A DNA stretch of 7,833 nt from NCBI GenBank assembly GCA_021203705.1, contig JAJQAR010000059.1, positions 1 through 7,833 of the forward strand, read 5' to 3'. The DNA is from Prevotella sp. Its GTDB lineage: Bacteria > Bacteroidota > Bacteroidia > Bacteroidales > Bacteroidaceae. Made by a program: the position numbers and the translations under genes. Below are positions 1-7,684 of this stretch, piece by piece. Position 1 is the first letter of the stretch, and each line of letters starts with the position of its first letter. The notes under the pieces are model-generated. The model ran no database searches. It saw nothing but the letters and a program-made list of their open reading frames with translations, and was not told the DNA's origin.

Positions 1-197
1 GCTTAATACCACCATACTGATATGATAAAGCATTAAAACAAAGGCAAAACGTCACATTTATTTTTATGCCAATGATTTATAAGGTTGTCGTGCAGTATTC
101 CATGCCTCTCTGATTTCTATTGTACTCCAATATTTGAAAATCTTGAACGAAAATGCAATTTTTTCTGCTTTTTGTCGTGTATTCAATGAAAAATCAT

Positions 198-205
198 TAT
201 TTTTG
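198..205 (+). promoter_or_regulatory. Possible -7 promoter box for the lipoprotein gene
   Basis: TATTTTTG fits the Bacteroidota -7 consensus TAnnTTTG. The nearest upstream TTTG (171-174) is 23 nt away, longer than usual, and the box ends only 4 nt before the ATG at 210. In AT-rich DNA this match can easily arise by chance. If real, it rules out the starts at 153 and 186 for this transcript. Confidence 0.25.
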
Positions 206-209
206 TCAA

Positions 210-1172
210 ATGTTTGTCAAACTAAGACATATTATCAGGTTTTCTTGTTCCATAGTCGTTGCGCTGTTTTTGGCAATGACAGTGGTTTCATGTGGAGAAG
301 ACGAGGATCATATCGTGCCGCTGCAGATGAACTATTCTGCCGGCTATCTCAGTTCTTGTCTTGACGGTAATGGTTGGAAATATGTCGAGGCTCATGAGGT
401 GAATGCTGACGGCTCTTTTGAAAAGCAAGACTGGGATGAGATCTATGGCGGCACGCCCGACCAGTATCTGTTTGAGGGCGACACAATAGTTACATATTCG
501 TCTCTTGATGATTATCCCCTCAAAGGTTACACCAAGAAAGTTTACTCTTTCAACGAGGATACCAACCAACTGATGTCGGGCTCTGATGAGTTGTTCAGGG
601 TGCTTACCGTAAGCGAGAATACTCTTAGACTGATCAAATATAACGGTCTTTCCGGTGACGGAAAGAAGACTTACCTGTATGCCGTTTACCGTAAGATGAG
701 CGGCGAGGAACTTACACGCTACCGCAACGAATACAAATACGATATCGCAAAACTCAACGACAACTATCCTGCGTTGCCTGAAAAGTCGAGGGTAATGGCA
801 GACGATTTCACGGAGCTCGCCACAGCAACTACATGGGAATGTGTTGAAGCTCACGAGGTGATGTGGTCGAAACGCTACAAGAAGGAGCGTTTTTCATCCC
901 CTGAACTCAATAACTATAACATTCTTCATGTTTCCGCCGATTCCATATCTTTCTCCCTGCCTGCCGACTCCTTAAACCGCTATGCTGTGTCGAAGTGCAT
1001 GAAATATGGTTACAGACCTAACAGCTCGGCAGTAGTTTCCGATGGCAATGTTGTTTTCTATGTCTATTCCATTACTGAAAACAGTTTGCAAATCGTAATG
1101 GACCTCCCGCAATCAAAAACTAATTACACCCAGAAAACCTTGTTCTGCAAATATAGGAAAAAGACGGAATAA
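210..1172 (+). CDS. Lipoprotein with two tandem copies of a ~105-residue domain, function unknown
   Basis: I do not recognise a named family. The product is 320 aa from the ATG at 210. It begins with a lipoprotein signal: basic start (MFVKLRHIIRF), hydrophobic core (SIVVALFLAM), then a lipobox VVSC with the lipidated Cys at residue 28. The Cys is followed by GEDEDH, an acidic run similar to the lipoprotein export signals that send Bacteroidota lipoproteins to the cell surface, so an outer-membrane, possibly surface, location is inferred. The mature part holds two diverged copies of one unit, about residues 56-161 and 209-316. Both open with W-x-x-VEAHEV and both close with a strand pattern (LFRVLTVSENTLRLI versus VFYVYSITENSLQIV) ending in YRK. 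The alternation suggests small beta barrels, perhaps lipocalin-like, but that is a guess. In-frame ATGs at 153 and 186 would give longer, less typical signal peptides. The MATE gene follows 83 nt later under its own promoter. Confidence 0.8.
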   Translation: MFVKLRHIIRFSCSIVVALFLAMTVVSCGEDEDHIVPLQMNYSAGYLSSCLDGNGWKYVEAHEVNADGSFEKQDWDEIYGGTPDQYLFEGDTIVTYSSLDDYPLKGYTKKVYSFNEDTNQLMSGSDELFRVLTVSENTLRLIKYNGLSGDGKKTYLYAVYRKMSGEELTRYRNEYKYDIAKLNDNYPALPEKSRVMADDFTELATATTWECVEAHEVMWSKRYKKERFSSPELNNYNILHVSADSISFSLPADSLNRYAVSKCMKYGYRPNSSAVVSDGNVVFYVYSITENSLQIVMDLPQSKTNYTQKTLFCKYRKKTE

Positions 1173-1215
1173 GGGATATCTCTTTGTGGCTTTTAATGTT
1201 TGATAAGAGTTTTGT

Positions 1216-1247
1216 TTTGCTTTTTCACAACGTTTGAGCTACCTTTG
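1216..1247 (+). promoter_or_regulatory. Bacteroidota-type promoter of the MATE gene
   Basis: A TTTG at 1216-1219 (-33 element) and TACCTTTG at 1240-1247 (-7 element, consensus TAnnTTTG) are separated by 20 nt, close to the spacing known for the primary sigma factor of Bacteroides. A second TTTG lies at 1211-1214. The -7 box ends 8 nt before the ATG at 1256, so transcription should begin within a few bases of the start codon and the mRNA would have almost no 5' leader. Confidence 0.65.
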
Positions 1248-1255
1248 TACCCGCT

Positions 1256-2599
1256 ATGGCTTATTCTTTCAGGATATACTCACCTCATTATAGGTCTTTG
1301 GTTAAGTTGGGCGTGCCTATCGTCATGGGACAGATAGGAAATATCGTGCTTATATTTGCCGACACGCTGATGATTGGGCATCACAGTCTCAACGAACTTG
1401 CAGCAGCGAGTTTCGTGAACTCTATGTTCGTACTACTTATCATCATCAACATGGGGTTTTCTTTTGGTCTTACGCCTATCGTAGGGAGTATGTATGGAAG
1501 AGGCGAAATTGAGCAGACAGGCGGAATGTTGCGTAACAGTTTGGCGACAATGACCATGCTTGCCGTAATCTTGGTTGCCGTTGCTTTCCTTTTATATTTC
1601 AACATACATCGTATGGGACAGCCAGAGGAACTTCTGCCTTATATGAAAGACTACCTATTGGTGCATATTCTCTCGCTCCCATTTCTCAGTTGGTTTAATT
1701 CCTTCAAGCAGTTTTTTGACGGTATAACCGACACGAAGATATCAATGATAGTGATTATCGCCTGCAACCTGCTCAACATCTTTGGCAACTGGGTTCTCAT
1801 TTACGGCAATCTCGGAATGCCAGAACTCGGACTTCTCGGCGCGGGTATCTCTACTTTGATTGCCAGAATACTGATTTTTGTATCGATTTCCGCTGTATTT
1901 CTTCTGTCGAAACGCTACAGGCGGTATCGCAAGGGTTTCTTTGCAGGTAGGGTGAATAGGAAAAATTTCAATCACCTTTGTGTGCTTGGTGTTCCATTGG
2001 CTTTGCAACTTGGTATGGAAACGTCTGCTTTCATGTTGTCCACGGTGTTTGTCGGCTGGATAGGTATCACGGCTCTTGCCTCTCACCAGATAATGCTTAC
2101 TATCTCACAGGTGCTTTATATGATTCCCTGTGGAATGGCTGCTGCCATTGCGATAAGGGTGAGTTACTTTTACGGAAGAAACGAGATAACCAATGTGCAC
2201 CGTGCAGTAAATTCGGGCTTTCACGTCATCATGGCGATAGCTGTTGTTCTCTCGATTGCCGTCCTCTCGCTCCGCCACAACTTGGGATATTGGTTTACTG
2301 ACAGCGATGAGGTGAGTAGGTTGGTTGCCCAACTGACAATAGTTGTCGTGGTGTATCAGTTTGGTGATGGCCTTCAATATACCTTTGCCAATGCCTTGCG
2401 TGGCATATCATGCGTAAAGCCGATGATATGGATTGCGTTTCTCTCTTATTTCATCATCTCCTTGCCCCTTGGCTATCTCTTGGGAATACGATTTGGCTTT
2501 GGTGTAATTGGTGTATGGTGTGCTTTCCCCGTTTGTCTGCTCTGTGCTGGCGTGCTGTATTACATCTATTTCAAGAAGAATGTGAATATCAGGAGATAG
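1256..2599 (+). CDS. MATE-family multidrug / toxic-compound efflux transporter
   Basis: This 447-aa inner-membrane protein has the length and hydrophobic pattern of a 12-helix MATE transporter, which exports cationic drugs or metabolites in exchange for Na+ or H+. The N-terminal half shows the family signature: LGVPIVMGQIGNIVLIFADT followed by LMIGHHSLNELAAASF, with Asp36 in helix 1. The C-terminal half repeats the fold: LGVPLALQLGMETSAFML, then GITALASHQI, then IPCGMAAAIAIRVSYFYGR, the usual helix 7-8 pattern. The protein ends with a short basic tail (FKKNVNIRR), as expected for a cytoplasmic C-terminus. It is intact, with no frameshift. The ATG at 1256 is the first in frame and sits 8 nt after a good -7 box. 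No Shine-Dalgarno is visible. It resembles the NorM/DinF-type branches, but substrate and coupling ion cannot be read from the sequence. It converges on the methyltransferase gene with 2 nt between stops. Confidence 0.93.
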   Translation: MAYSFRIYSPHYRSLVKLGVPIVMGQIGNIVLIFADTLMIGHHSLNELAAASFVNSMFVLLIIINMGFSFGLTPIVGSMYGRGEIEQTGGMLRNSLATMTMLAVILVAVAFLLYFNIHRMGQPEELLPYMKDYLLVHILSLPFLSWFNSFKQFFDGITDTKISMIVIIACNLLNIFGNWVLIYGNLGMPELGLLGAGISTLIARILIFVSISAVFLLSKRYRRYRKGFFAGRVNRKNFNHLCVLGVPLALQLGMETSAFMLSTVFVGWIGITALASHQIMLTISQVLYMIPCGMAAAIAIRVSYFYGRNEITNVHRAVNSGFHVIMAIAVVLSIAVLSLRHNLGYWFTDSDEVSRLVAQLTIVVVVYQFGDGLQYTFANALRGISCVKPMIWIAFLSYFIISLPLGYLLGIRFGFGVIGVWCAFPVCLLCAGVLYYIYFKKNVNIRR

Positions 2600-2601
2600 G
2601 G

Positions 2602-3825
2602 TTAAATCGCTTTCTTGCAAATTGCGAGCAGATGCCTGCCGTCTTCTGTTGTTGTGGCAAAGATATAGGTGTCTCCACCGTCAGCGAGTCTCAACCGTTT
2701 CCGCAGCTCCGCCACTTTCAATGGAAAATTCCTCACTGTTATGTTGGCGTTTCGCATGTTTCCGATAGTGGTTTTTAGTTGGTTGTGGTTCATCGACGTT
2801 ACTGCCGTTATGATGAAACTCCTGCCTGGAAATGAGGATATTGGTTTGTCAGATATGAACAGATGACTGTTTTTCCCCACTTCTCTTACTCCAAAACTCT
2901 GCCCAATCAACGGGAAACATCCTGCTTTCATTATTGATGGGTTAGGCTCATATAGGTAGCGGTCGGGAGATAGTTCGGGAATGCCTCTTTCTTGTGGGTT
3001 TTGTGATAAAAAGGATGGTATTGATAAACTGTTATCATTGGGCGCATAGCAGAAAATGTCATCGTCATTTACGCAGAATACTCTTTCTAATTTGGCGTAA
3101 TGCCTTGAGAGGACAATAAGCAGTTCCTTGCACTCGTTGTCGGTGGACACGATATGCACTTCTCCCACACAGCCGCCGAAGTCTGAGACCACCTTATGCC
3201 AGTCGAGCATCGGCGACAGTTTCAGCATTACGTATTCTGACTTTTTCAAAAGGAGTTCCTTAAGTTCGAGTATGTTGGGCGTGCAGTCGGTTATGGCAAA
3301 TGTTCTTCCTCCATATTGGTCACGCCGTGCTGGGTCAACGAAGATAAGCGTTGCCGGTTGCATGCTTGCTAAATACTGCTCTGAATCAGCATTTGTCACC
3401 ATGCAGTTTGTTCTTCCCAATATTTTCAGGTTATGCCTTGCGATGGCACAAAGACTGTCTTGCCGCTCCACATATACCGCCTTTTCAAATACGTATGACA
3501 TATAGGTGAAGTCAACACCGAAACCTCCCGTCAGGTCAACCAACTCTCTTTCTTCCGTGTCTTTCCAGGATGATATTATCCGTCTTACGACAGCCGTCTT
3601 GTATCTTGCCGTCTTTTCTGATGAGCATTGCTCCATCGGCAAATGTGGCGGATATATTATTCCCTCATTATCCGCCCATTCTGGTAGCTTGGTTCTTGCT
3701 TTCTGCCAACCCGCTATCTGTTCGAGGGCATAGTCGAAGTCTATGTCATGATATTTTGACGCATTCAAGGCAAGTGCTTTGACATCATCATTGTGGTGTA
3801 GCTGTATGAACTCTTTGGTAGTCAT
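2602..3825 (-). CDS. Class I SAM-dependent methyltransferase with THUMP-like C-terminal domain
   Basis: The 407-aa protein carries a Rossmann-type SAM-binding core: motif I VDLTGGFGVDF (residues 96-106), acidic end of strand 2 YVE (118-120), and motif IV FVDPARRD (162-169), where a DPPY-like catalytic motif would sit. The C-terminal third contains YLYEPNPSIMKAGCF (290-304), SFPGRSF (331-337) and a basic RNFPLKVAELRKRLRL (365-380), which match my memory of the Bacteroidota THUMP-domain-like methyltransferases typified by Porphyromonas PG_1098. THUMP domains bind RNA, so an RNA substrate (tRNA or rRNA) is likely but unproven. DPARR is not the NPPY/DPPY of adenine-N6 enzymes, so the target base cannot be predicted. 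Its ATG overlaps the stop of the upstream peptidase gene (ATGA, 3822-3825), with AAGG 7 nt before the start, suggesting translational coupling. It is the last gene of the minus-strand run. Confidence 0.88.
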   Translation of the reverse strand: MTTKEFIQLHHNDDVKALALNASKYHDIDFDYALEQIAGWQKARTKLPEWADNEGIIYPPHLPMEQCSSEKTARYKTAVVRRIISSWKDTEERELVDLTGGFGVDFTYMSYVFEKAVYVERQDSLCAIARHNLKILGRTNCMVTNADSEQYLASMQPATLIFVDPARRDQYGGRTFAITDCTPNILELKELLLKKSEYVMLKLSPMLDWHKVVSDFGGCVGEVHIVSTDNECKELLIVLSRHYAKLERVFCVNDDDIFCYAPNDNSLSIPSFLSQNPQERGIPELSPDRYLYEPNPSIMKAGCFPLIGQSFGVREVGKNSHLFISDKPISSFPGRSFIITAVTSMNHNQLKTTIGNMRNANITVRNFPLKVAELRKRLRLADGGDTYIFATTTEDGRHLLAICKKAI

Positions 3826-4475
3826 TTGATTACCTTATAATATTTCTTCGCCGTCTCCCTGTATATCAGATTGAAATGCCACCATTCTGTTCTGAGTGGC
3901 TTGAAACCGGCATATTGCATCACCTCTCGCAATAACTCCCTGTTTTGCTGTGCCTCCTTGCTTATAATGCCCAACTTGACAAGGGCGTTCTCGTTGTCGA
4001 TATGCGCCGCACTGCCCATATAGTCGATTTTCGTTCCCATCGGTATCGAGTCTCCATCGAGCGTGCATAGCGTGATGTCAACGGCCATACCGTAGTTGTG
4101 CAGTCCACCGCCATTGGCTGGATTGCTGACGTATATGTTCTTGGATGTTCCTTTCACTTTGTTCCACATCTTCTGCTGTATCGACATCGGGCGTGCCGCA
4201 TCATATATTTTCAGACTGAGGTCAGGGCGCAACTCCTTCAGTCTTTTCTGTGCCTTAACCACTGCTTCGGCGGCTTTCGGATGCAGGTAGGCGTGTCTAA
4301 GGGTGTCATACAATACCACTCCTGTGAAATTGTCTGCACGGGAATACATCAGACTGACCTGTATCGTCTTGTCTTTCTTCTGCACGTCAACCATTCCCTG
4401 ACTTTCCATCGACTGACCCATGCACAGCGTTTGCATACTTATTAACAGCAAACATACGGTTTTTATCTTGTTCAT
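3822..4475 (-). CDS. Secreted M15 (VanX-type) D-alanyl-D-alanine dipeptidase-like metallopeptidase
   Basis: The 217-aa product starts with a signal peptide (MNKIKTVCLLLISMQTLCMG, probable cut before Gln21), so the enzyme should act in the periplasm. The M15D/VanX zinc site is complete: GLHNYGMAVD gives His126 and Asp133, EWWHFN gives catalytic Glu197 and His200, and YDAARP gives the conserved Arg95. The family splits D-Ala-D-Ala or related D-amino-acid dipeptides. Because this copy is exported, it could not do the VanX job of destroying D-Ala-D-Ala in the cytoplasm for vancomycin resistance, so trimming or recycling of wall fragments is more likely. An in-frame GTG at 4520, two bases after the helicase stop, would add 15 residues before the signal peptide. 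The ATG at 4475 is preferred. It lies 47 nt after uvrD and overlaps the methyltransferase start by 4 nt. Confidence 0.87.
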   Translation of the reverse strand: MNKIKTVCLLLISMQTLCMGQSMESQGMVDVQKKDKTIQVSLMYSRADNFTGVVLYDTLRHAYLHPKAAEAVVKAQKRLKELRPDLSLKIYDAARPMSIQQKMWNKVKGTSKNIYVSNPANGGGLHNYGMAVDITLCTLDGDSIPMGTKIDYMGSAAHIDNENALVKLGIISKEAQQNRELLREVMQYAGFKPLRTEWWHFNLIYRETAKKYYKVIK

Positions 4476-4522
4476 GGTTTTCTTTTTTACGGCACTAATA
4501 ATAAGCGATGATTTAAACACGA

Positions 4523-6898
4523 TTACCCAATAACTTTGAATCGTGCGAATTTCAACAACAGTTGTTTCACACCGGCATTCTTGAACTGTACGGTGGCTTT
4601 CAGGTTCTCACCCGTGCCTTCGAGTTTTATCACTGTTCCCAACCCGAAACGCTCATGCTCGATCACACTGTTCTCCTTGATATTGGAGTTAATGCTATTT
4701 CCGCTTTTGGTTTTGAAATTACTTGCGGCGGTTGCCTGCAAACGTTTGAAGCGTGGCGAGAAAGTGTCTGAAATAGGCTTTTCCTCACGGTGTACTACCT
4801 CACGTGGTTTAAAGTCTGCCTTGAACTGTGTAGCAACTGGATGGCTGTTTTGATAACGATTGTCATTTTGGAATAATGATGGTCGTGAATTGAACGTGTT
4901 AATCTGCCTCGTAAATATTTCCTTGTCATCATCAACCTTAATTAGTCGTGGGTCAATGTCTTTGATGAACCTGCTTGGCGACTGCATTTCCATGTTTCCG
5001 AAATGATAACGGTTTTTAGCGTATGTGAGGATACAATGCTTCTCGGCACGTGTTATGGCGACATAGAGCAAACGCCGCTCCTCTTCCAACTGTCTACGAC
5101 TGTTGAGCGCAAGCACATTCGGGAATATGTTCTCCTCAAGTCCTACAATGAATACGGTGGGAAACTCAAGTCCCTTGGCACTGTGCACCGTCATTAGTGA
5201 GACACGGTTTGTTCCCGCATTATCATCACTGTCAAGGTCGGTCTGCAAGGAAACTTCCTGCAGGAAGTCATACAAACTGACTTCCTCTTGTCGCCCTTCC
5301 TCACGACGGCTCTCAACAAATTCTTTGATACTGTTCATAAGTTCCTCTACGTTATCCTGGCGTGACACGTTCTCTGGTGTGTTGTCTGAATAGATGTCGG
5401 CGGATATACCACTGCTTTTCACTATTTCCATGCCCAAAGTATAGGCGTCTGACGTAGGAAACTTGTTGATATATCTTATTATAAGTTCCTTAAAATCATA
5501 AAGTTTCGTAAGTGTCACCTTACTTACGTTAAGTCCGTATTTATCTGGTGAACAAACCACTGTCCACAAACTGACTCCGTTTACTGAGGCGATACCGGCG
5601 ATTTTTGCTACTGTGGTATCTCCAAGTCCTCGCTTTGGGTAGTTGATTATACGCTTGAACGCTTCCTCATCATCAGGATTGACCACCATTCTGAAATATG
5701 CTAAGATATCCTTGATCTCTTTTCGCTGGTAGAATGCCAATCCGCCATAGATACGGTACGGGATATTCGATTTCAACATCGCCTCCTCAAAACTGCGGCT
5801 TTGGGAGTTGGTGCGGTACAACACGGCAAAGTCGCTGTACTCACATCTGTCTTGTTTCTTTATCCTCGTTATCTCTTTGCACACGATGATAGCCTCCTCA
5901 CGGTCACTGTACGACGGTTTCAACAGCAGCCTCTCGCCTTCATCATTCCTGCTGTACACGTCCTTTTGTATCTGCCGCTCGTTGTGCTTGATAAGACTGT
6001 TTGCTGCATTCACAATACGCTGCGTACTGCGGTAGTTGCGCTCCAACTTGAACAGGCGCATGTTGGGAAATGTATTCTCAAAGTCGAGGATGTTGTCGAT
6101 ATTCGCTCCACGGAAGGCATAGATGCTTTGGGCATCATCTCCTACGACACATACGCGTTGACGCTCCTCTGACAGTTGCCATACTATTTTCTGTTGTACG
6201 GAGTTGGTGTCCTGATACTCATCCACGAGGATATAGTTAAACCGCTCCGCGTATTTCTGACGTATATCCTCATGTTCGTTGAACAGGGTGTAGGTGTTTG
6301 TGAGCAGGTCGTCAAAGTCCATTGCATTCGCTTTCTTGCACCGTTCGCAATAAACGGAATATATCTTCCCTATCTCCGGAACATGCTGACTTGCATCCCG
6401 CTCGGTCAGGCTGTCCATCTGAACGTACAAATCGGGGAGTATCAAATGGTTTTTCGCCATGCTTATCCTTGAATGTACACCTGTGGGCTTATATAGTTTG
6501 TCGTCTAATTGCAGCTCTTTTATTATCGTCTTGATAAGACTGCGGGAATCGGTTTCGTCATAAATGGTGAAATTCTGTGAATATCCAATTTTCTCCGCCT
6601 CGACACGCAGGATACGGGAGAATATACTGTGAAACGTTCCCATATAGAGATGCTTCGCCATTTCCTCTCCCACCAAACCACCGATACGCTGCTTCATCTC
6701 ATTGGCTGCCTTGTTGGTGAATGTCAGGGCAAGGATATTCCACGGCTTCATCCCCATACTGAGAAGATAGGCGATTTTATAGGTCAATACGCGCGTCTTG
6801 CCTGAACCGGCACCGGCAATCACCAGCGATGGACCGTCACAGTATTCTACTGCTTTGCGCTGACTGTCATTCAGCTGTTCGAGAAAATCAATATTCAT
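4523..6898 (-). CDS. uvrD: ATP-dependent DNA helicase UvrD/PcrA (SF1A, 3'-5')
   Basis: This 791-aa protein is a full-length superfamily 1A helicase of the UvrD/PcrA/Rep group, which unwinds DNA in nucleotide excision and mismatch repair and strips proteins from DNA. All helicase motifs are visible: Q-motif LNDSQRKAV (9-17), Walker A AGAGSGKTR (28-36), Ia LTFTNKAA (58-65), II DEYQD (226-230), III GDDAQSIYAFRGA (253-265), IV RNYRS (287-291), V VHSAKGLEFP (571-580) and VI LLYVAITRAEK (610-620). A low-complexity linker (about 660-742) leads to a C-terminal domain, ERFGLGTVIKLEG and following to VIG, matching the Tudor-like domain that in PcrA/UvrD contacts RNA polymerase, linking it to transcription-coupled repair. 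The ATG at 6898 is chosen because it gives the standard N-terminus. The open frame runs on to 7111 but that part lies antisense-free inside mtgA and has no family match. mtgA ends 26 nt upstream. Confidence 0.96.
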   Translation of the reverse strand: MNIDFLEQLNDSQRKAVEYCDGPSLVIAGAGSGKTRVLTYKIAYLLSMGMKPWNILALTFTNKAANEMKQRIGGLVGEEMAKHLYMGTFHSIFSRILRVEAEKIGYSQNFTIYDETDSRSLIKTIIKELQLDDKLYKPTGVHSRISMAKNHLILPDLYVQMDSLTERDASQHVPEIGKIYSVYCERCKKANAMDFDDLLTNTYTLFNEHEDIRQKYAERFNYILVDEYQDTNSVQQKIVWQLSEERQRVCVVGDDAQSIYAFRGANIDNILDFENTFPNMRLFKLERNYRSTQRIVNAANSLIKHNERQIQKDVYSRNDEGERLLLKPSYSDREEAIIVCKEITRIKKQDRCEYSDFAVLYRTNSQSRSFEEAMLKSNIPYRIYGGLAFYQRKEIKDILAYFRMVVNPDDEEAFKRIINYPKRGLGDTTVAKIAGIASVNGVSLWTVVCSPDKYGLNVSKVTLTKLYDFKELIIRYINKFPTSDAYTLGMEIVKSSGISADIYSDNTPENVSRQDNVEELMNSIKEFVESRREEGRQEEVSLYDFLQEVSLQTDLDSDDNAGTNRVSLMTVHSAKGLEFPTVFIVGLEENIFPNVLALNSRRQLEEERRLLYVAITRAEKHCILTYAKNRYHFGNMEMQSPSRFIKDIDPRLIKVDDDKEIFTRQINTFNSRPSLFQNDNRYQNSHPVATQFKADFKPREVVHREEKPISDTFSPRFKRLQATAASNFKTKSGNSINSNIKENSVIEHERFGLGTVIKLEGTGENLKATVQFKNAGVKQLLLKFARFKVIG

Positions 6899-6924
6899 AT
6901 CGGATCTTATTTGCAGCAAATGTG

Positions 6925-7668
6925 TTACTTCTTGTTCTTGTATATGCCACCGGAAGTAGTGTTCGGATCGATGTCCTGGCCTTCCATGGGAAACGATGGG
7001 ATGAATTTCATCTGTTGCTCTATCTGTCTCTTGCGTTTCAATGTGTAGTCGCTCGGCGCGGCAGAGTTGTATATCAACGGGTTGGGCAATGTGGCGGCGA
7101 TAAGCGCACACTCATCTCTAAACAAATCCACTGCGTCCTTGCCGAAATTGTCCTCCGCTACTGCCTGTACTCCGTAAATGCCTTTCCCCATCTCTATGGA
7201 ATTAAGATACACCTCCATTATTCTCTGCTTGCTCCACATAAACTCAATGAGTACCGTGAAATAGGCTTCCAAGCCCTTTCTCAACCACGACCTGCCCGGC
7301 CATAGAAATACGTTCTTTGCCGTTTGCTGTGATATGGTGCTTGCGCCTAATTTTTTGTTGCTGTTCATGTTGTGTTTCGCCGCATTCTCTATGGCTTTAT
7401 AGTCAAAACCATGATGGATAAGGAAACGCTGGTCCTCACTCGCCATTACCGCAACGGGCATGTGCTGGGAAATCTTGTCCAACGACACCCAACTGTGGTG
7501 CAGTTTTATGTGCTCACCGCTCTTCACCTGTTCTGCACAGCGTATGAACATCAAAGGTGTGAAATATACGGGGATAAAACGTAATGCCACAACAGCAAGA
7601 ATGGTGGAGCCGAAAAAGACTACCACCATCCATCGTATAATGCGGGTTAATAACTTTAGTTTACCCAT
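6925..7668 (-). CDS. mtgA: Monofunctional peptidoglycan glycosyltransferase (GT51)
   Basis: The 247-aa product is close to the usual MtgA length (about 240). It polymerises lipid II into glycan strands on the outer face of the inner membrane and lacks a transpeptidase domain. One N-terminal transmembrane segment (about residues 11-33) anchors it. GT51 motifs follow in order: ASEDQRFLIHHGFD with catalytic Glu78, GASTISQQTAKNVFL (108-122), and the RIMEVYLNSIEMGKGIYGV block with the second conserved Glu152, then AALIAATLPNP-like ALIAATLPNPLIYN (188-201). The frame stays open upstream to 7743, but those extra 25 residues are a reading of the tRNA-Asp gene, so the ATG at 7668 is the true start. 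It lies 16 nt after the tRNA 3' end with no Shine-Dalgarno (leader CAAAAATTCAGACTTT), suggesting cotranscription with the tRNAs. uvrD follows 26 nt downstream. Confidence 0.95.
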   Translation of the reverse strand: MGKLKLLTRIIRWMVVVFFGSTILAVVALRFIPVYFTPLMFIRCAEQVKSGEHIKLHHSWVSLDKISQHMPVAVMASEDQRFLIHHGFDYKAIENAAKHNMNSNKKLGASTISQQTAKNVFLWPGRSWLRKGLEAYFTVLIEFMWSKQRIMEVYLNSIEMGKGIYGVQAVAEDNFGKDAVDLFRDECALIAATLPNPLIYNSAAPSDYTLKRKRQIEQQMKFIPSFPMEGQDIDPNTTSGGIYKNKK

Positions 7669-7684
7669 AAAGTCTGAATTTTTG

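Noticed and set aside
1..209. Possible gene end or regulatory element at the left edge
   Set aside because: The stretch is AT-rich with no frame, hairpin or repeat that I can support.
288..854. 188-codon open frame on the minus strand opposite the lipoprotein gene
   Set aside because: It lies wholly antisense to a gene with a clear lipobox and repeated domain, has no recognisable motif and no start context; a shadow frame.
1171..1194. Possible terminator after the lipoprotein gene
   Set aside because: The stem (AAGGG/CTCTT with a 4-nt loop) is only 5 bp with a wobble pair, and the T-run is interrupted and late; too weak to call.
4476..4520. GTG start for the M15 peptidase, two bases after the helicase stop
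   Set aside because: It would put 15 residues ahead of a good signal peptide; the ATG at 4475 fits better, though close coupling to the helicase stop makes the GTG not impossible.
5801..6172. 123-codon plus-strand open frame inside uvrD
   Set aside because: It covers conserved helicase motifs on the other strand and its translation has no family features; a shadow frame.
6903..6923. Small inverted repeat TTTGCTGCAAA between mtgA and uvrD
   Set aside because: Five-base arms with a one-base centre and no T-run; expected by chance and not a terminator.
6899..7111. 71-residue N-terminal extension of the UvrD frame
   Set aside because: It overlaps the mtgA coding region in another frame and has no similarity to helicase N-termini; the ATG at 6898 gives the normal family start.
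6829..7305. 158-codon plus-strand open frame across the uvrD/mtgA junction
   Set aside because: It is antisense to Walker A of the helicase and to the GT51 motifs; no independent support.
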